From: an uncultured Lachnospiraceae bacterium
GTDB lineage: Bacteria; Bacillota; Clostridia; Lachnospirales; Lachnospiraceae
Direction of reading: 5' to 3'
Assembly: GCA_946616835.1 (NCBI GenBank)
Contig: CAMOJK010000005.1
Location: 1 to 64,000 of the forward strand
DNA length: 64,000 bases
The number at the start of each line of letters is the position of its first letter. Positions within the stretch are counted from its first letter, which is position 1. The notes beneath the pieces were generated by a model. The model worked only from the letters and a program-made list of their open reading frames with translations, made no database searches and was not told the DNA's origin. This document shows positions 56,701 through 64,000 of this stretch, piece by piece. A program made the translations under genes and the position numbers.

Positions 56701-56957
56701 AGGAACATGGAATCCGCACACGTATCCGCGGTAAGATAAGTGACGGAAGCGATGAAATATTAAGATCTATCAGAGCAGGCTACGTAAGCTATATTATCAA
56801 TACCAGAGCAATTCTGTCAGGCATACATTACAGCGATGGAATAGAAATCAGACGCTGTGCTATTATGAATGGTGTGACGATGTTCACATCCCTTGATACC
56901 GTAAGGATACTGTTGGATGTGCTGGAGGACATTTCCCCCAGGATATCGACGATATAG
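53718..56957 (+). CDS. carB: Carbamoyl-phosphate synthase large subunit
   Basis: The 1079-residue synthase makes carbamoyl phosphate for arginine and pyrimidine synthesis. Two homologous halves each begin with a dinucleotide-like loop ([34 protein letters not shown]) and have ATP-grasp domains. The C-terminal regulatory MGS-like domain starts near residue 940. Length and motifs are complete. Confidence 0.97.
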   Translation: MPKRTDIKKVLVIGSGPIVIGQAAEFDYAGTQACLALKEEGYEVILANSNPATIMTDHAIADKVYMEPLTLEYMARICRYERPDAIVPGIGGQTGLNLSLQLYDKGVLDECEIELLGTDAESIRRAEDREQFKELCESLGEPVVPSAIAESMEEGLAAAEEIGYPVILRPAFTLGGTGGGFANDEEEMRERMKNALALSPVHQVLVEKSIKGYKEIEYEVMRDANDTAITVCNMENLDPVGIHTGDSIVVAPSQTLTNKEYHMLRDSALRIIRALKIKGGCNVQFALDPESFNYYVIEVNPRVSRSSALASKASGYPIARVSAKIAIGMNLDEIELANTPACFEPALDYVVTKMPRFPFDKFTLASNVLSTQMKATGETMSVGRTLEESLLKAIRSLEDGKNHIHLAKFDVENLSDKPEPENRKEAIEKLLSYIEEGTDDRIYAISELLWLGADPQTIYSRTKIDMFFLDKIKMIVDHEIKLEETCRLDENGKPVIDRDTLYEAKRMGFSDSYIAELLGCTEDDVWELRRSYGMHPVYKMIDTCASEFESYVPYFYSTYEEENESIVSDNKKIIVLGSGPIRIGQGVEFDYSTVHAVKTIHERGYEAIVINNNPETVSTDYTTADKLYFEPLTVEDIMNIIELEKPIGVITSLGGQTAVNLAEPLAKRGVKIIGTGCEAIFAAEDRDAFENVINKLGIPHPEGLAVTNIPDGIKAAEQIGYPVLVRPSFVLGGRAMEIVANEEMLVHYLKNAVEIDADRPVLVDKYIVGKEVEIDAVCDGESVFLPGIMELVERTGVHSGDSMSVYPPFSISQKVKDTIWEYTRKLGIGIGIVGLYNIQFIVDKDDSVYIIEVNPRGSRSVPFLSKSTGVSLVDIATKVMLGESLKDQGLADTITKEKDFWYVKAPAFSFEKLNGMDAYLSPEMKSTGEAIGYDKSLKRALYKALQASGIKMKEYGTVMVTLADEDKDEALPLIRRFYELGFNIEGTIGTAMYLKEHGIRTRIRGKISDGSDEILRSIRAGYVSYIINTRAILSGIHYSDGIEIRRCAIMNGVTMFTSLDTVRILLDVLEDISPRISTI

Positions 56958-57028
56958 TAATTATCCCGCATCGTATCATATAACACTATAACGAATAGTA
57001 TCACCGTGACCATGGGGAGGGCGTATTT

Positions 57029-58201
57029 ATGGAATACAGTATGGAAGAAGTATTAAAGTATATTGAGGAAGAGGATGTAAAGTTTATCCGTCTTGCTTTC
57101 AGGGATGCATACGGAGTACAAAAGAATATATCTGTTATGCCCGGAGAGGTGAAAAAAGCTTTTGAGGATGGTATACAGATCGGTACGAGGGCAATTGCAG
57201 GTTTTGCAGACAGCAAATACTCGTCTCTTTATCTTAAGCCGGATCCGGATACCATGGCTATACTGCCCTGGAGGCCTGACAGCGGAAGGGTACTCAGGAT
57301 GTTCTGTGATGTATATACACCGGATGGTGAGCTTTATGAGGCTGATACCAGATACATTCTGAAAAAAGCAATTCAGGAAGCGGAGAATGCGGGAGTTGAA
57401 TTCCGCTTCGGCAATGAGACGGAGTTTTATCTTTTTGCCAATGATGATGAAGGAAATTCAACGAAGAATCCTTATGATCATGCAGGATATATGGATATCG
57501 CACCTTTGGATAAATGTGAGAATATCCGCCGGGAGATAACCCTTACCATAGAAAAGATGGGGCTTCGCCCTGAAAGATCCCATCATGAAAAAGGACCCGG
57601 ACAGAATGAGATAGATTTTCACTATGCAAGGCCACTTAAGGCTGCCGACCAGATGACAACATTTAAGATGGCAGTCAGCACCATAGCGAACAGATATGGT
57701 CTGACAGCGGATTTTTCACCGCTTCCCCTTGCGGATATGCCAGGAAACGGTTACCACATAAATATGTATGCAGTAGATAGTGAGGGGAATGATGTCATAA
57801 AATATGCCGCTGCGGGCATAATAGAAAAGATAAGGGATCTGACGATTTTCCTTAATCCTACGGATTCCTCTTATTCACGTCTGGGCAATAATACGGCACC
57901 TGACCGTATAAACTGGTCCGGCCTGGGGCAGTCGGAGCTTATGTATATAGAAAGCTATAAGGGAAAGACCAGGGCTGAGCTGAGAAGCCCGGATGCAGGG
58001 AGTAATCCCTACCTGGTATATGCGCTTCTGATATATGCAGGACTTTCCGGTATAGAACGAAAGCTTGCACTGCCGGCAGAAATGAATGAAGATGATGCAT
58101 TCCTGCCCGGCTCCAAAAAGGAAGCAGCAAAAATCGCAAAGGAAAGTGCGTTTGTAAAACAGTATGTCCCTGCGGAGATAATAAAGGAATATACTGAGTA
58201 A
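57029..58201 (+). CDS. Short glutamine synthetase type I-like protein
   Basis: At 390 residues it is about 50 shorter than usual GS-I enzymes, mostly at the C-terminus. GNETEFYLF, EKGPGQNEIDFHYARP and RSPDAGSNPYLVYAL are recognisable. GNGYHINMY replaces the usual GSGMHVHxS and DSSYSRLGNNTAPDRINWS replaces NSYKRLV-type sequence. It may be a true enzyme, a relative acting on another amine, or a regulatory GS. GGGGAGG precedes the ATG and the ANTAR gene follows by 22 bp. Confidence 0.85.
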   Translation: MEYSMEEVLKYIEEEDVKFIRLAFRDAYGVQKNISVMPGEVKKAFEDGIQIGTRAIAGFADSKYSSLYLKPDPDTMAILPWRPDSGRVLRMFCDVYTPDGELYEADTRYILKKAIQEAENAGVEFRFGNETEFYLFANDDEGNSTKNPYDHAGYMDIAPLDKCENIRREITLTIEKMGLRPERSHHEKGPGQNEIDFHYARPLKAADQMTTFKMAVSTIANRYGLTADFSPLPLADMPGNGYHINMYAVDSEGNDVIKYAAAGIIEKIRDLTIFLNPTDSSYSRLGNNTAPDRINWSGLGQSELMYIESYKGKTRAELRSPDAGSNPYLVYALLIYAGLSGIERKLALPAEMNEDDAFLPGSKKEAAKIAKESAFVKQYVPAEIIKEYTE

Positions 58202-58223
58202 CTTTGTGCTTAGGAGGTAACCC

Positions 58224-58802
58224 ATGCCGAAACATGATGATACAGTTCATTCGGCTTTGATAGTCTCGGCATCGGAGCAGTTTGAGATGCTGATAAAAAG
58301 GTCGCTTATGGATGTCATTACTGTTGAGTCCAGAAAAAGCGGGGCGATGGCGAGGCGTTATGTTCTGGAAAGGTATTACGATCTCGTGATCATCAATGCA
58401 CCTTTGCCGGATGAAAGCGGGGAGGAGCTTGCGCTTGACATTGTGGAACAGTGCGATGCCTCCGTGCTCATGGTGGTCCCACAGGATATATTCGAGGATG
58501 TGCTGGACCGTGTGACTGAGCAGGGGATAATGGTGATGCCAAAGCCTTCACCGAAAGGCAGGATAGACAAAAGTGTCCGTTTTCTGGTGGCTACCCAGAA
58601 TAAGCTGCATAAGCTGGAAGCAAAAGTAGCTAAGGCTGAGGAAAAGCTGGAAGAGATGCGGGTAGTCAATAAGGCTAAGCTGGTTCTTATAAATAAAAAG
58701 AAAATGTCTGAGGACGAAGCCCATCGCTATATCGGTAAGTTGGCGATGGATAACGGAATATCAAGAGGCAGGGCTGCGGAAAGGATATTGGATGACCTGT
58801 AA
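58224..58802 (+). CDS. ANTAR-domain antitermination regulator with degenerate receiver
   Basis: The 192-residue protein has an N-terminal receiver-like domain (10-120), a coiled coil (about 125-150) and an ANTAR RNA-binding domain (AKLVLINKKKMSEDEAHRYI, KLAMDNGISRGRAAERIL). The receiver lacks the acidic pair (VSASEQ instead of VDDE) and the phospho-acceptor Asp is Asn (IINAPLPDESG), so it is not phosphorylated in the normal way. ANTAR proteins bind paired hexaloop hairpins and block terminators. Such motifs occur here before GSIII, amt and gltB. A pairing of glutamine synthetase and ANTAR genes is known in Clostridium. Confidence 0.93.
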   Translation: MPKHDDTVHSALIVSASEQFEMLIKRSLMDVITVESRKSGAMARRYVLERYYDLVIINAPLPDESGEELALDIVEQCDASVLMVVPQDIFEDVLDRVTEQGIMVMPKPSPKGRIDKSVRFLVATQNKLHKLEAKVAKAEEKLEEMRVVNKAKLVLINKKKMSEDEAHRYIGKLAMDNGISRGRAAERILDDL

Positions 58803-58803
58803 T

Positions 58804-58836
58804 AAGGCTGCATGGTTTATGCAGCCTTATTTTTTT
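58804..58836 (+). terminator. Terminator after the ANTAR gene
   Basis: AAGGCTGCAT and ATGCAGCCTT pair perfectly over 10 bases around a 5-base loop, followed by ATTTTTTT. Confidence 0.9.
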
Positions 58837-58912
58837 GATTTTCGAGAAAAATCTGGTCGTTTTTTTACACAAATGACCGGAGTGTGTTGTTTTGACGTTT
58901 CAAAATAAAAAA

Positions 58913-58939
58913 TTAGCACTCACCACTTGACTTGGCTAA
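58913..58939 (+). promoter_or_regulatory. Degenerate CIRCE operator upstream of clpB
   Basis: The left half TTAGCACTC is perfect. After exactly nine bases the right half reads CTTGGCTAA, matching GAGTGCTAA at the last five positions. HrcA binds such sites in heat-shock promoters. The rest of the 290-bp spacer before clpB shows no gene. Confidence 0.55.
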
Positions 58940-59092
58940 CAATTAGTGAGAAGATAATCCCTGAAAGAAAATACAGAATATCCTCGGATGCGCTGAAACC
59001 GATAGCTGATATGATCTAAGCTCTCGTATTCGGGGATCTGCATAAACAAATTGTCTTTGATGTGACGCTAAAAGCGGCAGAAAGGGGGAATT

Positions 59093-61675
59093 ATGAATAT
59101 ACAGAAATTTACACAGAATTCAGTACTGGCAGTACAGAATACGGAGAAGATCGCATATGAATACGGCAATCAGGAGATAGAGGAGGAGCACCTGCTTTAT
59201 TCTCTTTTGAAGCTGGATGACAGCCTGATTCTGAAGCTTGTAGAGAAGATGGACATTAATACCGAACACTTTATCGGCAGGGTGGAGGATGCCCTTGAAA
59301 AGTGTGTAAAGGTCCAGGGTGGAGACCTGCGTTTCGGCAGATATCTGAATGAAGTGCTGAATAATGCTGAGGATGAGGCCAAGGCCATGGGGGATGACTA
59401 CGTCTCCGTTGAACATCTTTTCCTGGCTATGATAAAAAAGCCTGATAAGGCAGTGAAAGCCATTTTTACGGAGTACGGCATAACCCGTGACAGGTTCTTA
59501 GGTGTGCTGGCACAGGTGCGGGGAAATCAGCGTGTTACATCGGACAATCCCGAAGCTACTTATGATACCCTGGAAAAATACGGGCAGGATCTGGTAGAAA
59601 AAGCCAAGAATCAGAAGCTTGATCCTGTTATCGGAAGGGATGCTGAGATAAGAAATGTCATAAGGATCCTGTCCAGAAAGACCAAGAACAATCCCGTGCT
59701 CATAGGTGAGCCGGGCGTGGGCAAGACGGCTGTAGTCGAAGGCCTTGCGCAGCGTATTGTTATGGGGGATGTTCCCGGAGGACTGAAGGACAAGAAGATA
59801 TTCTCACTGGATATGGGCGCCATGGTGGCCGGCGCGAAATACCGGGGTGAATTCGAGGAAAGGCTTAAGGCTGTACTGGAGGAAGTAAAGAAATCCGAAG
59901 GACAGATCATCCTCTTCATAGATGAGCTTCATACAATAGTGGGTGCCGGCAAGACGGAAGGCTCCATGGATGCGGGAAATATGCTTAAGCCCATGCTTGC
60001 AAGGGGCGAGCTTCACTGCATAGGTGCCACTACCCTGGATGAATACCGCAAGTATATTGAAAAGGATCCGGCACTTGAGAGACGTTTCCAGCCTGTGCTG
60101 GTAAATGAGCCGACAGTGGAGGATACGGTATCTATATTAAGGGGCTTAAAGGATCGTTATGAGGTTTATCACGGCGTAAAGATACTGGATAATGCACTGG
60201 TGGCTGCGGCTACCCTTTCGGACAGATATATAACCGACAGGTTTCTTCCGGACAAGGCTATAGACCTGGTGGATGAAGCCTGCGCAATGATAAAGACTGA
60301 GCTGGATACCCTGCCCACAGAGCTGGATGAAAAGCAGCGCCGGATACTCCAGATGGAGATTGAAGCAGCGGCTCTTAAAAAGGAAGATGATAACTTAAGC
60401 AGGGAAAGACTTGATGACCTACTTAAGGAACTGGCTGAGGAAAAGGAAATCTTCGCTAATGAGAAGGCTCAGTGGGAAAATGAAAAGAGTGCTGTGGACA
60501 GGCTCTCGGTTATCAGGGAGAATATCGAATCCGTAAACAATGAGATACAGATCGCACAGAGGGAAGGAAATCTGGAAAAAGCGGCAGAGCTTACATACGG
60601 CAAGCTGCCGGATCTTAAGAAACAGCTGGAGATTGAAGAAGAGCAGGCTGGTAAGCGGGAGACAAGGCTGGTGCACGAAAATGTCTCTGAGGATGAGATT
60701 GGCAGGATAGTATCCAGATGGACAGGAATCCCTGTCAGTCGGCTGAATGAGTCCGAAAGAAACAAGACACTCCACCTGGATGAACAGCTTCATAAGAGAG
60801 TAGTGGGCCAGGATGAGGCGGTCATGAAGGTCAGTGAGGCCATAATGCGTTCAAAGGCAGGAATAAAGGATCCCGGTAAGCCTATAGGCTCTTTCCTGTT
60901 CCTTGGTCCTACAGGCGTAGGCAAGACAGAACTTGCCAAAACCCTTGCGGATGCACTTTTTGATGATGAGAAAAATATGGTCCGCATAGATATGAGCGAA
61001 TATATGGAGAAGCACTCCGTATCCAGGCTTGTAGGAGCGCCTCCCGGATATGTGGGCTATGATGAAGGCGGGCAGCTTACAGAGGCGGTAAGGAGAAAGC
61101 CTTATTCCGTAGTGCTTTTTGATGAGATTGAAAAGGCTCATCCTGATGTATTCAATATACTGCTGCAGGTACTGGATGACGGCAGGATAACGGATTCTCA
61201 GGGACGTGTGGTAGATTTTAAGAATACTATCATCATAATGACATCTAATATAGGTGCTTCATTCCTGTTAGATGGCATCAAAGAGGATGGTACGATTTCT
61301 GAGGATGCTGAGGAGGCTGTATCGGGACTTTTGAAGAACCATTTCAGACCGGAGTTTTTAAACAGGCTGGATGAGATCATCATGTTCAAGCCTCTTACAA
61401 AGGACAACATAAGCGGAATAGTGGATCTCATAATGAAGTCATTGAATGAAAGGCTGGCAGACAGGGAGCTTTCCGTGGAACTTTCTCCGGAGGCAGAGGC
61501 ATTTATCGTAGAGGACGGTTTTGATCCGGCATACGGTGCAAGGCCGCTTAAACGGTATATCCAGAAGACTGTAGAGACGCTTACCGCAAAGCTTATCCTG
61601 TCGGGAAATGTTTCCACCGGAGATACCATAGTCATAACACTGAATGACGGAGAACTGGAGGCAGAAAAAAAATAA
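59093..61675 (+). CDS. clpB: ATP-dependent disaggregase ClpB
   Basis: The 860-residue chaperone works with DnaK to rescue aggregated proteins. It has an N-terminal double Clp-N repeat (1-145), a first AAA domain with Walker A GEPGVGKT near 204, the long coiled-coil middle domain (about 410-520), a second AAA domain with GPTGVGKTE near 605, and the C-terminal small domain. No ClpP-binding loop is expected in ClpB. GGGGG precedes the ATG. Confidence 0.96.
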   Translation: MNIQKFTQNSVLAVQNTEKIAYEYGNQEIEEEHLLYSLLKLDDSLILKLVEKMDINTEHFIGRVEDALEKCVKVQGGDLRFGRYLNEVLNNAEDEAKAMGDDYVSVEHLFLAMIKKPDKAVKAIFTEYGITRDRFLGVLAQVRGNQRVTSDNPEATYDTLEKYGQDLVEKAKNQKLDPVIGRDAEIRNVIRILSRKTKNNPVLIGEPGVGKTAVVEGLAQRIVMGDVPGGLKDKKIFSLDMGAMVAGAKYRGEFEERLKAVLEEVKKSEGQIILFIDELHTIVGAGKTEGSMDAGNMLKPMLARGELHCIGATTLDEYRKYIEKDPALERRFQPVLVNEPTVEDTVSILRGLKDRYEVYHGVKILDNALVAAATLSDRYITDRFLPDKAIDLVDEACAMIKTELDTLPTELDEKQRRILQMEIEAAALKKEDDNLSRERLDDLLKELAEEKEIFANEKAQWENEKSAVDRLSVIRENIESVNNEIQIAQREGNLEKAAELTYGKLPDLKKQLEIEEEQAGKRETRLVHENVSEDEIGRIVSRWTGIPVSRLNESERNKTLHLDEQLHKRVVGQDEAVMKVSEAIMRSKAGIKDPGKPIGSFLFLGPTGVGKTELAKTLADALFDDEKNMVRIDMSEYMEKHSVSRLVGAPPGYVGYDEGGQLTEAVRRKPYSVVLFDEIEKAHPDVFNILLQVLDDGRITDSQGRVVDFKNTIIIMTSNIGASFLLDGIKEDGTISEDAEEAVSGLLKNHFRPEFLNRLDEIIMFKPLTKDNISGIVDLIMKSLNERLADRELSVELSPEAEAFIVEDGFDPAYGARPLKRYIQKTVETLTAKLILSGNVSTGDTIVITLNDGELEAEKK

Positions 61676-61819
61676 TAAAATTTTCATATTCAATGCAATA
61701 AAAAGCATACCGGATGTATTATCCCTATAGAAAGCGGAAAACAGCCGCCGGTACAGCCCGGATCACATGAATACACGGGCATACAAAAGCGGTTATTTGT
61801 AAAAGGGAGGTAATGGCTT

Positions 61820-62011
61820 ATGAAGATCCTGGTTGCTTGTGTATTGTGGACAGTGCTGGTTCTGATCATGTCATCTCAGGGAAGCCTGTTTGAAAAGAAA
61901 GACAAAATGGTGCATAATACAAAGGGTAAGGACAAGGAAGGCAATGTGATACCATTTACCCTCCTGGGAACGGACTTGAATGAGATGGATGATATGAGGA
62001 AACCGGTATGA
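61820..62011 (+). CDS. Small membrane-anchored protein
   Basis: A 63-residue protein with one N-terminal hydrophobic helix (LVACVLWTVLVLIMSS) and a charged tail. AGGGAGGT before the ATG and a TGA overlapping the rsuA ATG show it is a translated gene coupled to rsuA. Function unknown. Confidence 0.7.
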   Translation: MKILVACVLWTVLVLIMSSQGSLFEKKDKMVHNTKGKDKEGNVIPFTLLGTDLNEMDDMRKPV

Positions 62012-62814
62012 GGATTGACAGATTTCTGTCTGATATGGGATACGGAACACGCTCGGAGATAAAGAAGATGATAAGATCCGGGCGTGTTTATTTTTGTGAT
62101 AAGGTCTGCAAAGATCCGGGAATGAAGGTAGCGGAGACTGATGTACTCAGGGTGGTGCCCGCAGAAAGCATGAAAGGCTGCGGTGATGCCAAAATGTCTT
62201 CCGGAGATGGCAGCGTTAATATAGATATGGCGGTGGAGAAACGGAATGGTTTTGTGGTAAAATATGAGCCGTATCAGTACATTTTGCTAAATAAGCCGGC
62301 GGGAGTAGTGAGTGCGGTTACCGATCCCGTCCATCAGACTGTCGTGGATATATGTAAAGGCGATGGCATCAGGGACGATATTTTTCCTATAGGACGGCTG
62401 GATCTTGATACGGAAGGACTGCTGATACTGTCGAATGACGGAAAGTTGTCCCATGACCTGCTGACACCCGGAAAACATGTGGAAAAAGAGTACGAAGCCG
62501 TATTGGAACATCCGGCAGAGGAAAGTGCGGCAGAGATTTTTGCGGGAGGCATGGAAGTGCCTGCATCGGAAAAGGGAAATGATGGCTTTTCGGCGCTGCC
62601 TGCAAAGCTTGAGATATGCAGTGAAGACAGGAAGACCGTGAGGCTTACAATAAATGAGGGCAAATACCATCAGGTTAAGCGGATGTTTGCGGCAATCGAG
62701 AATCAGGTGGTTCATCTGAAGCGTATCAGGATGGGGAATCTGGTCCTGCCTGACAATCTACAGCCGGGGGAATATATGAAGATTGAAAAGGACAGGCTGT
62801 TTGAGATGCTGTGA
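62008..62814 (+). CDS. rsuA: 16S rRNA pseudouridine(516) synthase
   Basis: A 268-residue RsuA/RluB-type enzyme. The N-terminal S4 RNA-binding domain (RIDRFLSDMGYGTRSEIKKM) precedes the catalytic domain with NKPAGVVSAV and GRLDLDTEGLLILSNDG, the Asp of GRLD being catalytic. KYHQVKRMFA closes the fold. The Gly/Ser-rich insert at about 55-75 is longer than usual. ATGA overlaps the preceding small gene. RsuA is the best fit, other small-subunit family members are possible. Confidence 0.88.
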   Translation: MRIDRFLSDMGYGTRSEIKKMIRSGRVYFCDKVCKDPGMKVAETDVLRVVPAESMKGCGDAKMSSGDGSVNIDMAVEKRNGFVVKYEPYQYILLNKPAGVVSAVTDPVHQTVVDICKGDGIRDDIFPIGRLDLDTEGLLILSNDGKLSHDLLTPGKHVEKEYEAVLEHPAEESAAEIFAGGMEVPASEKGNDGFSALPAKLEICSEDRKTVRLTINEGKYHQVKRMFAAIENQVVHLKRIRMGNLVLPDNLQPGEYMKIEKDRLFEML

Positions 62815-62945
62815 TACAGCATAATGGATAACGAGGGGAGTTACGCACATGGGCAGTGTGGCTCTCTGATATACAGGTATGACGACCAACGTACTGAAGA
62901 GGTTTGTGTAAATTTATAAATTTGCAGATAAGAGGATATGAAAAA

Positions 62946-64000
62946 ATGAAGGAAAGACAGTATGCTTCACCGACGGAGCGTTTTCTTAAATATGTATCTG
63001 TCGACACACAGTCAGATCCGCACGCAGAGGTCTATCCCAGCACCGAGGGACAGCGGGAGCTGCTCTCCCTTCTGCGGGATGAGCTTATCAAGATGGGAGT
63101 TCCTGATGTGAGACAGGATGAAAAATATGCCTGTGTTTATGCGGTGATCCCGTCGAATATGCCTGAAAAGACCGTGACATCAATAGGCTTTATCGCACAT
63201 ACGGATACTTCCGATGCCATAAGCGGGAAAAATGTCAGGGCACGCGTAATAGAGAATTTTGACGGTGATGACATAGTATTAAATAAAGAAAAGAATATCG
63301 TAACCAGAATGTCTGAATTTCCCGAGATGAAGAGGTTAAAGGGAAAGAATATTATCGTTACGGATGGAACAACGCTGTTAGGGGCTGATGACAAGTCTGG
63401 TGTGACAGCGATAATGGAGATGGCAGAATATTTCTGTATTCATTCCGAAGAAAAGCATGGGAACATCTGCATTGCATTTACTGCTGATGAGGAAACCGGG
63501 CGGGGAACCGATCATTTTGACATACAGGGTTTTGGGGCCCATTTTGCTTATACTGTGGATGGAGATATGCTGGGGGACCTTGCAGGAGAAAATTTCAATG
63601 CGGCCGGTGCCGTAGTTACGGTAAATGGCTGCAGCGTACATCCCGGCGATGCATACGGAAAGATGAAGAATGCATCAGGAATACTGCAGGAATTTGACAG
63701 GCTTCTGCCGCAGAAGGAAAGACCTGAATATACAAGGGACAGGGAGGGATTTTACCATCTCTGTGAGATCAGGGGAAGTGTGGAAGAGGCGGTGGCTGAG
63801 TATATCATCAGGGATCATGATGACGATACTTTTGAAGAACGGAAGAGAGTTTTCCAGGCGGCAGCAGATGAGATTAATAAAAAATACGGTGAAGGAACAC
63901 TTATCGTAAATATGGAAGATTCATACTATAATATGAAGCGGCGCCTGGATCCGCACCCGGAAGTTATGAATAATGCGCGGAGAGCTATGGAAAAACTTGG
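62946..64000 (+). CDS. pepT: Peptidase T (tripeptidase), cut by the window end
   Basis: The first 351 codons of a zinc aminotripeptidase of the M20 family. TERFLKYVSVDTQSDPHAE, AHTDTSDA (metal His and Asp), GADDKSGVTAIMEMAEYF and ADEETGRG (catalytic Glu) are in order, and HPGDAYGKMKNA is typical of PepT. The usual length is about 410, so some 60 residues lie beyond the window. AGAGGA lies before the ATG. Confidence 0.95.
   Translation, partial: MKERQYASPTERFLKYVSVDTQSDPHAEVYPSTEGQRELLSLLRDELIKMGVPDVRQDEKYACVYAVIPSNMPEKTVTSIGFIAHTDTSDAISGKNVRARVIENFDGDDIVLNKEKNIVTRMSEFPEMKRLKGKNIIVTDGTTLLGADDKSGVTAIMEMAEYFCIHSEEKHGNICIAFTADEETGRGTDHFDIQGFGAHFAYTVDGDMLGDLAGENFNAAGAVVTVNGCSVHPGDAYGKMKNASGILQEFDRLLPQKERPEYTRDREGFYHLCEIRGSVEEAVAEYIIRDHDDDTFEERKRVFQAAADEINKKYGEGTLIVNMEDSYYNMKRRLDPHPEVMNNARRAMEKL

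Noticed and set aside
58850-58882. CtsR operator before clpB
   Set aside because: GGTC and GACC occur but not the GGTCAAA tandem with proper spacing.

Overview
The window reads as chromosome of a strictly anaerobic, low-to-medium GC Firmicute, most likely a Lachnospiraceae member (Clostridia). This is inferred from the oxygen-sensitive class III ribonucleotide reductase pair, a type III glutamine synthetase, an ammonium transporter fused to P-II, ANTAR-type control of nitrogen genes, a CIRCE-like heat-shock operator and strong GGAGG ribosome binding sites. I recognised no rRNA, tRNA or CRISPR array.

Layout. 0.1-6.1 kb: a zinc-ribbon membrane protein, a membrane diguanylate cyclase, a coiled-coil protein and two poorly known genes. 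6.2-9.2 kb: nrdG and nrdD on the minus strand, preceded by two NrdR-box-like palindromes. 9.5-10.7 kb: an RlmI-type rRNA methyltransferase. 10.66-16.93 kb: an integrated element of about 6.2 kb in the 3' end of that gene, bounded by a 38-bp direct repeat (37/38 identical). It carries repeated arm-type motifs at both ends, a tyrosine integrase at its right end, a serine recombinase, a truncated toxin-like domain, and AT-rich cargo of unknown job (solitary MshEN domain, HEPN-like protein, LRR protein with a CFI-box tail, small protein). 16.9-21.5 kb: a decay zone with an Rpn-type nuclease, a PAS/HD-GYP gene joined by an internal deletion, and a zinc-uptake locus in which only znuA and two small genes look intact.

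21.6-30.4 kb is rich in signalling: a binding lipoprotein translationally coupled to a GGDEF protein, an SH3/cell-wall hydrolase, AguB, and a 1286-residue protein joining an ECF-S-like membrane domain, a beta-propeller, an active-looking GGDEF and a degenerate second GGDEF. 30.5-37.5 kb: a lipid or polysaccharide flippase, an acetyltransferase, RidA, a GT4 glycosyltransferase with an 11-residue repeat tail and a GH13 glucosidase.

37.5-58.8 kb is a nitrogen and glutamine block: GSIII, Amt-PII fusion, purF, gltB-gltD-pyrG, carA-carB, a short GS-I-like protein and an ANTAR regulator. The leaders of GSIII, amt and gltB each hold a hairpin with an A-x-x-G hexaloop overlapping an intrinsic terminator, which is the known RNA target form of ANTAR proteins. 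The gltB leader has the full two-hairpin motif. I infer that the ANTAR protein at 58.2 kb controls these leaders by antitermination. The window closes with clpB, a small membrane protein, rsuA and the first part of pepT.
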